DNA from: Robertmurraya korlensis NBRC 107688
GTDB taxonomy: Bacteria > Bacillota > Bacilli > Bacillales > Cytobacillaceae
DNA length: 64,000 bases
Assembly: GCF_001591645.1 (NCBI RefSeq)
Contig: NZ_BCVH01000004.1
Span: 186,001 to 250,000 of the forward strand
Direction of reading: 5' to 3'
A model generated the notes under the pieces. It saw nothing but the letters and a program-made list of their open reading frames with translations, did not search any database and was not told where the DNA came from. Below, in pieces: positions 53,911 through 62,906 of this stretch; position 1 is the first letter of the stretch, and every line of letters starts with the position of its first letter. A program made the translations under genes and the position numbers.

Positions 53911-55776
53911 ATGACCATTTTGAAAAGAATGCAGCAAAATGAAAAGGCTTCACGCATAGCCATTATGGTGGCTTCCTTGATGGGAGGAGCTGTCTTTATA
54001 CAGTATGGAATACTAAGAGTGAGTTTTATTCACGATCCTTTTATTTTTGGACTATTAACCTTATTTCTCTTTATTGTTGAGTTTTATCCGATGCCCATTT
54101 GGAGAGGATTTACATCCATTAGTTTTCCGTTAGTGTATGCGATCTTTGTTATGCAAGGGTTAGAGTTTGTTGTTGTTACCTATGCGGTAGTCGTTCTCGT
54201 TATTAATGTTATAAAAAGAAGACCATTAAGAATAGTTTTCTTTAATCCAGCTCAACTGATTATCAGTTTTGTCTTGGCGTATTACCTAGGAAGTAGCTTC
54301 TATACTCTTCTACCTGTTAACCATCTTTCTCCAATCATTCAAGGAATGATCCATATTGCCTTTATGATGACACCCTTTTACCTCATTAATAATACAATAG
54401 TAGATTTTATCTTAACAATCAGACCTCAACCTTATACATATAAAATATGGAGACAGAAGTCTTATCAAGAACTAAATAGTTTTCTAGTTTCCTTTGTTTA
54501 TCTTACTTTGTTTTATATCCTAGGGAATCAAAACAGAGGTGAAATTGACGCAGTTGCTTTCTTTTTTTTCTTTTCACCGTTAGTGGCTGTCGCCTTACTT
54601 TTTTCGATAATCACCCGTCTTAGAAAAGAAAAGTTCCGGTTGAAGGCTTTATTTAATATTTCCACTGAACTGAATAAGAAAATTCCGACGGAAGATTGGA
54701 TAGAAGTGTTAAACAAGCAATTACCTAACTTCATTGAAGTAGATGCCTCGAGTCTTTGGATTAAAGAAAATGATTTCTTTCGATTAAAATTTTCTACGGG
54801 TATTTTGATCGACCAAGTTGAAAGGGTAGAGGCCGCTCAAAGCGATTTAAATTATATTAGAAAGTTGACCATTTACCATGATCGAAAAAAGGAGGGTGGT
54901 CCAGCCGCTTATTTATTTGATGAAGAGGTTCGAACGTTTTTGTATGCTCCATTAATGATGGATGAAGAGGTGGTGGGGCTATTTATCTTTGGACGAAGTC
55001 GGACGAAAAGCTTTTCCGAAGAGGACTTACAGTCGGCAGCTACGATTGCGAATCAGCTTGCTGTTATTTTAAAAACCAAACAACTTATTGCTGAACAGGA
55101 AAAAGCCGTGATCTTAGAAGAACGAAATCGAATTGCTCGTGACATCCATGATGGCGTCGCACAGTCGCTCGCAGGTGCTGTGATGAAGCTTGAGACTGCT
55201 GAAAGGAAGTTTTATAAAATGCCCGATGAATCCCTCCACCTTATTCAAGATAGCAGAGAAAAGCTGCGGATTAGTCTCAAGGAGGTACGAGAATCCATTT
55301 ACCAACTACGACCTTATCCAACCGAACGAGTAGGTTTAATAGCAGCCATCACTTCTAGAATCCAGTCTCTTACACTAGAACATTCATTAAATATTCAGTT
55401 GGAGACCAGAGGGGGAGAGTATCCTTTAAGCTCGATGGTTGAGAAGATTATTTTTGATACGTTTCAAGAAAGCATACAAAATGCGATTAAGCATGCCAAG
55501 GCAAGTAAAATTGAGATCCTCTTAAGCTATCAAAAGGAACATATGTTACTAAGGGTGAAGGACAATGGGGTAGGGTTTTCCTTATTTCAAGCGATGATAA
55601 AAGCAAGGAATCAACCGCATTTTGGTATTTTACATATGAACGAAGCGGCGGAAAATATTCATGCATCCCTTCAAATCGATAGCAAAGAAGGGGAAGGAAC
55701 AGAGATCACACTCACCGTACCAAAAATGGGAATTGAAGGGGGAATGGTAAATGATCAAGCTTATGCTAGTCGATGA
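53911..55776 (+). CDS. NarL-type sensor histidine kinase with membrane and GAF domains
   Basis: 621 residues. Seven or so membrane segments (about 15-235), a GAF domain (about 245-390; LYAPLMMDEEVVGLFIFGRS), HisKA_3 with His413 (EERNRIARDIHDGVAQSLAG) and HATPase (ESIQNAIKHAKASKIEI, DNGVGF, GTEITLTVP). DegS/LiaS-like class. The gene overlaps the response regulator by 26 bp. Signal unknown. Confidence 0.9.
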   Translation: MTILKRMQQNEKASRIAIMVASLMGGAVFIQYGILRVSFIHDPFIFGLLTLFLFIVEFYPMPIWRGFTSISFPLVYAIFVMQGLEFVVVTYAVVVLVINVIKRRPLRIVFFNPAQLIISFVLAYYLGSSFYTLLPVNHLSPIIQGMIHIAFMMTPFYLINNTIVDFILTIRPQPYTYKIWRQKSYQELNSFLVSFVYLTLFYILGNQNRGEIDAVAFFFFFSPLVAVALLFSIITRLRKEKFRLKALFNISTELNKKIPTEDWIEVLNKQLPNFIEVDASSLWIKENDFFRLKFSTGILIDQVERVEAAQSDLNYIRKLTIYHDRKKEGGPAAYLFDEEVRTFLYAPLMMDEEVVGLFIFGRSRTKSFSEEDLQSAATIANQLAVILKTKQLIAEQEKAVILEERNRIARDIHDGVAQSLAGAVMKLETAERKFYKMPDESLHLIQDSREKLRISLKEVRESIYQLRPYPTERVGLIAAITSRIQSLTLEHSLNIQLETRGGEYPLSSMVEKIIFDTFQESIQNAIKHAKASKIEILLSYQKEHMLLRVKDNGVGFSLFQAMIKARNQPHFGILHMNEAAENIHASLQIDSKEGEGTEITLTVPKMGIEGGMVNDQAYASR

Positions 55777-56392
55777 TCATGCGGTACTAAGAGATGGGTT
55801 AAAAAACATTTTGGAAATGGAAGAAGGCATTGAGGTAGTAGGTGAGGCGATCTCAGGGAAGGAAGCAATTGATAAGGCGGGTATCCTTCTACCTGATGTA
55901 ATATTAATGGATATTAATATTCCAGATTTAAACGGAATTGAAGTAACGAAGTGGATCAAACGAGCACAGCCTTTTATAAAAATTTTGATTCTTACAATGT
56001 ATGATCATGATGAATACTTCATGTCTGCGATCAGAGAAGGTGCTGATGGATACTTACTGAAAGATGCTCCCTCACAACATGTGGTTGATGCGATTTATTC
56101 CGTCACAAAGGGGCAGTCGGTCATTCATCCATCGATGACCAAGAAGTTTTTAAGCTTCCAACAGCCATCACAGCCACAAACAGAAGCGAAGGGAGCTTTA
56201 ACCGAAAGAGAGAAGGAAGTGTTGCTATGCCTCGTGCAAGGAATGAATAATAAAGAAATCGGTGAGGCTCTTTTTATTAGTGATAAGACAGTGAAAATAC
56301 ATGTGAGTAAGATTTTTAAAAAACTTGAGGTGAAAAGCCGTTCCCAGGTGGTCATTTATGCCGTCCAAAATCAGCTAGTTCCTTTGCCATAA
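55751..56392 (+). CDS. NarL/LuxR-family response regulator
   Basis: 213 residues. Receiver domain with acidic DD and phospho-Asp54 (VILMDINIPDLNG), Lys in LLKDAPS, and a C-terminal LuxR helix-turn-helix (TEREKEVLLCLVQGMNNKEI then DKTVKIHVSKIFKKL). Partner of the upstream kinase. The two SLH-like subtilases immediately downstream are plausible targets (inference); TACT-n8-AGTA dyads lie in the leader at 56393-56410. Confidence 0.93.
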   Translation: MIKLMLVDDHAVLRDGLKNILEMEEGIEVVGEAISGKEAIDKAGILLPDVILMDINIPDLNGIEVTKWIKRAQPFIKILILTMYDHDEYFMSAIREGADGYLLKDAPSQHVVDAIYSVTKGQSVIHPSMTKKFLSFQQPSQPQTEAKGALTEREKEVLLCLVQGMNNKEIGEALFISDKTVKIHVSKIFKKLEVKSRSQVVIYAVQNQLVPLP

Positions 56393-56522
56393 TACTACTT
56401 TAGGAGTATGTTAAAATAGTACTTTTGTGTAAAAAAATACAGCCAAAGAAGAATAGGACGAAAGCTCAAAACCCTTCATAATATCATTAAAAGAGTGAAA
56501 ATTCAGGGAAAGAGGAGATGTT

Positions 56523-58985
56523 ATGAAGAGGCTGATTATTTTCCTAACTGTATTACTTTTAATAGGAACAGGAACAATCACACATACTAATGGAAAGGCT
56601 TCAACTATTTCTGCCGTAGTGGATGAAAAGCTTACACAATTGTTTAATGAATCGAATGAATTACAGGAAGTGATTGTTACCTTTAAAGAGGAGGGGGAAT
56701 CTCAATCATCCATTCTTCAGCTATTACAATCACATGGAATTACAATAGGTAGAGTACTAAACGAATTACCAATGGCAGGAATCCTGGCTTCTAAGTCTCA
56801 AGTAGAAAAATTGGCTTCTAATGAAAAAGTATATTCCATCTATTTGAATAGTAAGCTACAGTTTGAAAACAAGGAAGCAACCTTATTAACGGGAGTGGAT
56901 AAGCTTCGTACGGATCATCAATTTCAAAAGAATAATGGAGGGTTCCCTATCACAGGAAAAGGAATTGGGGTAGTGATTAATGATAGTGGGGTTGACGCTA
57001 CTCATAAGGACCTGGAACTAGGGAGCCATGTGGTTCAGAACGTTCTTGGTGCAACAAATCTCCATGCGCTAAGTGACCTACTTCCCATTACATATGTAGA
57101 GAATGTTCCGAACACGGATACAAGCTCTGGGCACGGAACGCATGTGGCAGGGATCGTTGGTGCAACAGGTGAGATGTCGGGAGGAGAATATGAAGGAGTC
57201 GCTCCAGGTGCCAAATTAATCGGTTATGGATCTGGCGCAGCCGTTGCGATGTTAGATACCATTGGGGGATTTGATTATGCTTTAACTCATCAGACTCAGT
57301 ACAATATTCGTGTGATAACGAATTCATGGGGAGCCACAAGTGACTCAGGAACCGATTTTGATCCATATGACCCGATCAATGTTGCAACGAAAAAATTGTA
57401 TGACCGAGGAATTGTTACCGTATTCTCTGCAGGAAATTCGGGACCGGGTGACTCTACGATTTCTGGTAATTATAAAAAAGCCCCTTGGGTGATCACTGTT
57501 GCAGCTGGAACAAAGCAAGGTCAGCTTTCTGAATTCTCTTCGCGTGGTGTAAAGGGGAAGGGTGGAAATGTCTTATTGGATGGGAAAGAGTGGAAGTGGG
57601 TAGATGAGCCAACAATTACTGCTCCTGGTCAAGATATTGTCTCAACAAGAGTCATCTCTCCAGTGGCTTCTCTTGGAATCACGGATGATGTATCCAATAT
57701 TCCAGCGGCCTATTTACCATTTTATACGACCATGAGTGGAACTTCGATGGCAGCACCTCATGTCGCTGGTATTGTCACATTAATACTAGAGGCGAATCCG
57801 GAACTGTCACCAATTGAGGTAAAAGAAATTATTCAGAAAACAGCGACCAATATGCCAGGGTATGAATCCTGGGAAACGGGTGCAGGCTATGTGAACGCCT
57901 ATGCAGCTGTGGATGCCGCCTATACGAGTAAAGACTATGGAACCACCTTAAATAACAATCGGACATTTCATGCAAATGCAAATGTGGTAGAAACAAAGCA
58001 GGATTTTACTATTGAGTATAGTCCAACCGCTTTAAGCACAAATCAACAAACGTTTGATATTTCCGTTGGTCAGACGGAGCTTACCGCACGTATTCAAGCA
58101 AAGGGATTACTAGAGCAAACAGGAAACCCAGTCAATCTTATTTTAACAGCACCAGATGGAACTAGGTATAGTTCCGGTATTTCTGCTTTATTTCCGTTAT
58201 ACACAGACCGTACAGTTCAAGTCATCAATCCAATCCCCGGGAAATGGACAGTATCGATGGAAGGATTACAAGGCTTATTATCACTTCCCGAAACAATAAA
58301 TGGGGAAATTACCATTAAAGAGTTAACTGGGTTTACTGGGCTGAATGACATAAAGGGTCATCCAGCAGAAGCGGCAATCAAGCTTGCGGTTAGTGAAAGA
58401 TTAGTAGATAGCAAAAGTACGAAAAACTATGAGCCGAACCAAGCATTAAAACGCAGTGAATTAGCCCAATTCCTAGTGATGGGAGTCGGAGTAAGACAGC
58501 ATTTACCCACAAATCCTACGGTATCTGACGTTAAGGGATCAGATGCAGCATTCATAGAGTCTGTACTAGGAAAAGGGGCAGCATTAAAGGATCAGTCTCA
58601 AGTAACAAAAGGTGTGATGCAACCCGTATCTGCTGGTAAATTTGCGCCAAATGATGCAGTGACGAGAATGACTTTAGCCTATTCACTCGTGCAGGCACTA
58701 GGCTTAGAACAGAAAGCAGTAAGTAAAAATAGTGAAACGTTAACGGTATTGTACAACGGTGCTCGTATTCCGATTTTGGATGCTCAAACCATTCCGAATG
58801 AACTGAGAGGATATGTACAATTGGCACTCGACCTAAACATTCTAAATGCCTATTTTTCTACAGTCCAAGGGCCATATGACTTAAGTCCAACGGTGGTTGC
58901 CAAGTTTGAACCTGCAAAAACAGTAACACGTGGTGATTATGCTGTGGCGATCACTCGTTATTTTTCAAATTATCATGCTCAATAA
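56523..58985 (+). CDS. Secreted subtilase with C-terminal SLH-like domains (copy 1)
   Basis: 820 residues; AAAGAGGAG before ATG. Signal peptide (1-25), propeptide, S8 domain with Asp154 (NDSGVD), His204 (SGHGTHVAG), Asn305 (SAGNSG) and Ser408 (SGTSMAAPHVAG). A beta-type region (about 485-600) and two to three SLH-like modules (GHPAEAAIKLAVSERLVDSK, FAPNDAVTRMTLAYSLVQAL, FEPAKTVTRGDYAVAITRYF) follow, which would tether it to secondary wall polymer. Cell-surface protease. Close paralogue downstream. Confidence 0.92.
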   Translation: MKRLIIFLTVLLLIGTGTITHTNGKASTISAVVDEKLTQLFNESNELQEVIVTFKEEGESQSSILQLLQSHGITIGRVLNELPMAGILASKSQVEKLASNEKVYSIYLNSKLQFENKEATLLTGVDKLRTDHQFQKNNGGFPITGKGIGVVINDSGVDATHKDLELGSHVVQNVLGATNLHALSDLLPITYVENVPNTDTSSGHGTHVAGIVGATGEMSGGEYEGVAPGAKLIGYGSGAAVAMLDTIGGFDYALTHQTQYNIRVITNSWGATSDSGTDFDPYDPINVATKKLYDRGIVTVFSAGNSGPGDSTISGNYKKAPWVITVAAGTKQGQLSEFSSRGVKGKGGNVLLDGKEWKWVDEPTITAPGQDIVSTRVISPVASLGITDDVSNIPAAYLPFYTTMSGTSMAAPHVAGIVTLILEANPELSPIEVKEIIQKTATNMPGYESWETGAGYVNAYAAVDAAYTSKDYGTTLNNNRTFHANANVVETKQDFTIEYSPTALSTNQQTFDISVGQTELTARIQAKGLLEQTGNPVNLILTAPDGTRYSSGISALFPLYTDRTVQVINPIPGKWTVSMEGLQGLLSLPETINGEITIKELTGFTGLNDIKGHPAEAAIKLAVSERLVDSKSTKNYEPNQALKRSELAQFLVMGVGVRQHLPTNPTVSDVKGSDAAFIESVLGKGAALKDQSQVTKGVMQPVSAGKFAPNDAVTRMTLAYSLVQALGLEQKAVSKNSETLTVLYNGARIPILDAQTIPNELRGYVQLALDLNILNAYFSTVQGPYDLSPTVVAKFEPAKTVTRGDYAVAITRYFSNYHAQ

Positions 58986-58996
58986 CTTTGAAGTGA

Positions 58997-59021
58997 CTCC
59001 TACCCATGTAGGAGTTTTTTT
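58997..59021 (+). terminator. Intrinsic terminator between the two subtilase genes
   Basis: CTCCTA / TAGGAG stem and T7. Confidence 0.8.
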
Positions 59022-59161
59022 ATCTGCAACCCATCTATAACTTTAGTTTTATAAAAAGATAGTACCTTTAGCCAACTACATTATATCCTTTGCTGAATAG
59101 GAGAAGACTACGGAATCCCAGATAATAAAAAAGAAGGATAAAACAAAGGAGGTTGGCTTGT

Positions 59162-61627
59162 ATGAAGAAAGCATGGTCTATTTTTATCTCTTTCCTATTC
59201 ATCGTAGGAATCTTTTTCAGTGGAACTCCAGGCTTGAAGACTGCTGCGTCTACCAATGTGAAACTAGACATTCATTTAGCAGATGCTCTTCAGGAGGCGA
59301 CTGGAAAGTTACAGGTGATCGTTACATTCGATGGAAACGGTGCCCCAACGGACACACAGCTGAACCTATTAAAGGGGTTAGGAATTACTACGGGCGTATC
59401 CATGAAGTCGCTTCCTATTGTAGGTGTTCTGGCTACAAAGGAACAAATTCAACAACTGGCTAGTAAAGAAGGGGTAAAGTCACTTTACTTAAATCGTAAA
59501 CTAGAATACTTCAACTATGATGCAACCGAATTAACAGGCGTGGATAAGGCGAGAACCGATGATGCGATGAGAAAGGCAAATGGTGGCCTTCCTTTATCAG
59601 GAAAAGATATTGGTGTGGTCGTTAATGATAGTGGAGTTGATGGAACACATAAGGATCATGAGTTTGGAAAAAATTTGGTGCAGAACGTGATGGGGAGTAC
59701 GAATCTAAACAGCTTAGCCCCAACCTTGTTACCAATTAGTTATGTAGAAAACGTGATTAACACAGATACGAATTCTGGTCACGGGACCCATGTAGCTGGT
59801 ACGGTAGGTGGAACAGGTGCAAGCTCAGGTGGGAAGTATGAGGGAGTCGCACCAGGAGCTGACTTAATTGGTTATGGATCAGGAGCAGCACTCTTCGTCC
59901 TTGATGGAATTGGCGGATTTGATTATGCGATTACTCACCAAACTGAGTACAATATTCGTGTGATCACGAACTCTTGGGGGTCGTCCGGAGACTTTGACCC
60001 GAACGATCCAATCAATCTAGCGAGTAAGGCGGCCTATGATAGAGGAATCACGGTCTTATTTGCAGCAGGAAATGAAGGGCCTGGAGAAAATACGCATAAC
60101 CCTTATGCAAAAGCTCCATGGGTCATCTCCGTGGCAGCGGGAGAAAAAGATGGAAAGCTAGCCGATTTCTCTTCCAGAGGAACAAAGGATGTTGGGGGAA
60201 CGTTTGAATTGGACGGAAAAACATGGACTTGGGAGGACCGCCCAACGATCACTGCTCCTGGAGTGGATATTATCTCTACTCGTGTATTAGCACCGGTTTC
60301 TTCGCTTGGGGCGACAGCAGATGCAGAAACGATTGAACCTGCATACTTACCTTTTTATACAACAATGAGCGGGACATCCATGGCCACACCTCATGTAGCT
60401 GGTATTGTAGCACTGTTATTAGAGGCCGATCCATCCCTTTCACCAGATGAAATAAAACAGGTTTTACAGGATACAGCGACTAACATGCCTGGATACGAGA
60501 CATGGGAAGTAGGTGCAGGCTATGTGAATGCCTATGCAGCTATTGATCAAGTTATGTTTGGGAATACCTATGGAAGTACGGTTAATGCCAACCAAACGTT
60601 TCATAGTTACGTGGAAGCAGACACAGAAAGACAACCATTTGAAGTCAATTATAATCCTGTCACATTGGGTTCGAACCATTATACCTTTCAAGTAGAAGAA
60701 GGAATTACTCAATTAGCGGGAAAGATTAACGGGGAAGGACTATTAAGCCAGACAGGGAACCCTATTAATCTCGTGTTAATTTCACCTGATGGAACCGAAT
60801 ATAGCTCCGGTGTTAGTCTTTTATTTCCTCTTTCCTATGATCGCGCAGTTTCCGTTCCCTCCCCAGTAAAGGGGGAGTGGAAAGCGGAAATTCGGGGGCT
60901 AAGGGGAGACGAAATCAACCCGGTTGGAGTGGCTTTACCAGAGATCGTGAAGGGGACATTGGCTTTTTCAAAGGTGAGTGGCTTTTCCGGGTTATCTGAT
61001 ATAGAAGGACACCCAGCTGCAGACGCAATTAAAATGGCTGTAAGCGAGAGACTAATAGATGGATATAAAGACGGAAGCTTTAAGCCAAATCAATATTTGG
61101 TACGACATGAGCTAGCACGTTCACTCGTGATGGGAGCGGGAGTCCGACAAAATCTATCAAGTTCAGTTAGTGATGTGACTGGTGAGAGCCTTCCGTTTGT
61201 CCAGGCAGTTGTAGGAAGAGGGGCTGCCCTCCGAGACCGTGGATTTACCAATAGTGGGGTCATGCAGGTGAATTCTATGAACCAATTTAACCCAAATGGA
61301 GAGGTCTCAAAGCTTGATTTGGCTTTTTCATTGGTGCAAGCATTAGGGTTAGAGAAAGAAGCGAAGGCTCATACAGGTGAGGTCACCGTTCTCTACAAAG
61401 AGGAACGAGTACCTGTAACCGATAGTGACAAAATCCCTGCGAATAGGAAAGGGTATGTTCAGGTAGCGCTAGACTTAAATATATTAAATACTATGTTTCA
61501 AGTAAAACAAGGTCCTTATGATCTTACACCAACGATAGAGGCGAGTTTTTCGCCACATCAAAAGGTGACAAGAGGTGATTTTGCGGTTGCTTTTAGTCGG
61601 TATTATGGAGCTTGGTTTGGTCAATAA
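59162..61627 (+). CDS. Secreted subtilase with C-terminal SLH-like domains (copy 2)
   Basis: 821 residues from ATG 59162 (AAAGGAGG upstream; TTG 59153 lies too near). Collinear with the gene at 56523: signal peptide, propeptide, Asp156, His207, Asn304, Ser406 (SGTSMATPHVAG), a beta region, and SLH-like repeats (GHPAADAIKMAVSERLIDGY, FSPHQKVTRGDFAVAFSRYY). The GYKDGSFKPNQ segment is a textbook SLH motif. Tandem duplication with a terminator between, so each copy has its own promoter. Confidence 0.92.
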   Translation: MKKAWSIFISFLFIVGIFFSGTPGLKTAASTNVKLDIHLADALQEATGKLQVIVTFDGNGAPTDTQLNLLKGLGITTGVSMKSLPIVGVLATKEQIQQLASKEGVKSLYLNRKLEYFNYDATELTGVDKARTDDAMRKANGGLPLSGKDIGVVVNDSGVDGTHKDHEFGKNLVQNVMGSTNLNSLAPTLLPISYVENVINTDTNSGHGTHVAGTVGGTGASSGGKYEGVAPGADLIGYGSGAALFVLDGIGGFDYAITHQTEYNIRVITNSWGSSGDFDPNDPINLASKAAYDRGITVLFAAGNEGPGENTHNPYAKAPWVISVAAGEKDGKLADFSSRGTKDVGGTFELDGKTWTWEDRPTITAPGVDIISTRVLAPVSSLGATADAETIEPAYLPFYTTMSGTSMATPHVAGIVALLLEADPSLSPDEIKQVLQDTATNMPGYETWEVGAGYVNAYAAIDQVMFGNTYGSTVNANQTFHSYVEADTERQPFEVNYNPVTLGSNHYTFQVEEGITQLAGKINGEGLLSQTGNPINLVLISPDGTEYSSGVSLLFPLSYDRAVSVPSPVKGEWKAEIRGLRGDEINPVGVALPEIVKGTLAFSKVSGFSGLSDIEGHPAADAIKMAVSERLIDGYKDGSFKPNQYLVRHELARSLVMGAGVRQNLSSSVSDVTGESLPFVQAVVGRGAALRDRGFTNSGVMQVNSMNQFNPNGEVSKLDLAFSLVQALGLEKEAKAHTGEVTVLYKEERVPVTDSDKIPANRKGYVQVALDLNILNTMFQVKQGPYDLTPTIEASFSPHQKVTRGDFAVAFSRYYGAWFGQ

Positions 61628-61635
61628 ATGATGTT

Positions 61636-61668
61636 AGCCACCCTTAAAATACCGGGTGGCTTCGCTTT
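61636..61668 (+). terminator. Intrinsic terminator of the second subtilase gene
   Basis: AGCCACCC / GGGTGGCT stem with a weak T-tail. Confidence 0.65.
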
Positions 61669-62054
61669 TACCTTTCATTGTTAACTATTATATCTTTATT
61701 CTTCCTCTTACTAACCTCATCCATCTTGGTATAAAAGCTCTCTTCCAGATCAATGTCAAAATAATTCGCTATTTTACATATGTAGGCTAAGCAATCAGCC
61801 ATTTCTTTTCCTATGTCTTCTTTTATGTCCTTCTTCGCTATCTTAAATGCTTCGTCCTCTTCCATTCCCTGATTCACAAGCGCATGTGTTTGATTGAACG
61901 CTTTTCGGAGTTCTTCGGCCACTTCTGATACTTCTGTGGTTAACAACATATAATTGTTAAGCAATGATGATTTGGTCAGTTGATAATTTTCTTCGTTAAT
62001 CTCCCAATTCATCTCTTTTTGAAACTGTTTTGCGTAAGACTGAAGTTCCTTCAT
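61668..62054 (-). CDS. MazG-like nucleotide pyrophosphohydrolase
   Basis: 128 residues. Helical all-alpha NTP-PPase pattern: TTEVSEVAEELRKAF (ExxE) and IGKEMADCLAYICKIANYFD (ExxD). Cleaves NTPs to NMP and PPi, usually house-cleaning. Convergent with the subtilase gene. Confidence 0.85.
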   Translation of the reverse strand: MKELQSYAKQFQKEMNWEINEENYQLTKSSLLNNYMLLTTEVSEVAEELRKAFNQTHALVNQGMEEDEAFKIAKKDIKEDIGKEMADCLAYICKIANYFDIDLEESFYTKMDEVSKRKNKDIIVNNER

Positions 62055-62219
62055 AAAAAATGACCTCTCTATATAAATTCCTTTGATATCGTTACATGGT
62101 TCCTTCGTTAATTATAATGGAATCAGAAAAAATAATCGATTCAATATACGATACAACATGTTATTTAAAGGGGACAAATGGTAAAATTTAGATAGGAGAA
62201 GAATGATAGGAGGACGCGT

Positions 62220-62336
62220 ATGCCAGTACTCATTGCCGGTATTTTCTTCCTCCGTTGCCGTTGGTGTAATTATTGCTTTTATTCTTCCTTTTGTTTATGG
62301 ATAGCTATTTCGCTGGGTGCTATGGACACAATTTGA
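62220..62336 (+). CDS. Possible micro-ORF, 38 aa, perhaps frameshifted small membrane peptide
   Basis: ATG 62220 has GGAGGACGCGT upstream and reads MPVLIAGIFFLRCRWCNYCF. In another frame the same stretch reads SSVAVGVIIAFILPFVYG followed by a stop, a much more natural hydrophobic peptide. One base change would join MPVLIAGIF to it as a peptide of about 27 residues. Either a frameshift or chance. Confidence 0.3.
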   Translation: MPVLIAGIFFLRCRWCNYCFYSSFCLWIAISLGAMDTI

Positions 62337-62354
62337 TTAAGAGGAGTGACTGTA

Positions 62355-62894
62355 ATGACGTTATCAACGGAGAGATTAATTTTAAGAAAGCTCGGAACAA
62401 CAGATGCCAAACGAATCAAAGAATTAGCTGGGGACTATGATGTGGCGAAAACTACACTGAACATTCCCCATCCTTATCCAGAGGGCTCTGCTGTTGTTTT
62501 TATTCATAGTGTACTAGAATCTGAGAACAAGGGACAACTTGCCACCTACGCGATCACAAAAAAAGAAAGCGATGATCTTATAGGAATGGTCAGTATAAAG
62601 GTAAATTCAACCTTTAACCGTGGGGAGCTTGGGTATTGGGTCGGAAAGCCTTACTGGGGACAAGGCTACGGTACCGAAGCTGCAAAAGCACTAGTTCACT
62701 TTGGTTTTGAAAAACTGAAGCTCAACCGAATCTATGCGCAGGCATTTACCACTAACCCAGGCTCTTGGAGAATCATGGAGAAAATCGGTCTCACCTATGA
62801 GGGAACCCTCAGACAGCATGTATCCCGATTTGGTGAATACTACGATTTGGCTCAATACGGACTCCTAAAAGAGGAGTATACAGCTTCACCTTAA
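62355..62894 (+). CDS. GNAT-family N-acetyltransferase (RimJ/RimL type)
   Basis: 179 residues from ATG 62355 (GAGGAG upstream; GTG 62346 is within reach but too close). TLSTERLILRKLGTTDAKRI start, acetyl-CoA motif GYWVGKPYWGQGYGTEAAKA, and NPGSWRIMEKIGLTYEGTLR. Acetylates a protein N-terminus or small molecule. Followed 12 bp later by the last gene. Confidence 0.9.
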   Translation: MTLSTERLILRKLGTTDAKRIKELAGDYDVAKTTLNIPHPYPEGSAVVFIHSVLESENKGQLATYAITKKESDDLIGMVSIKVNSTFNRGELGYWVGKPYWGQGYGTEAAKALVHFGFEKLKLNRIYAQAFTTNPGSWRIMEKIGLTYEGTLRQHVSRFGEYYDLAQYGLLKEEYTASP

Positions 62895-62906
62895 GGAGGA
62901 CTGAGG

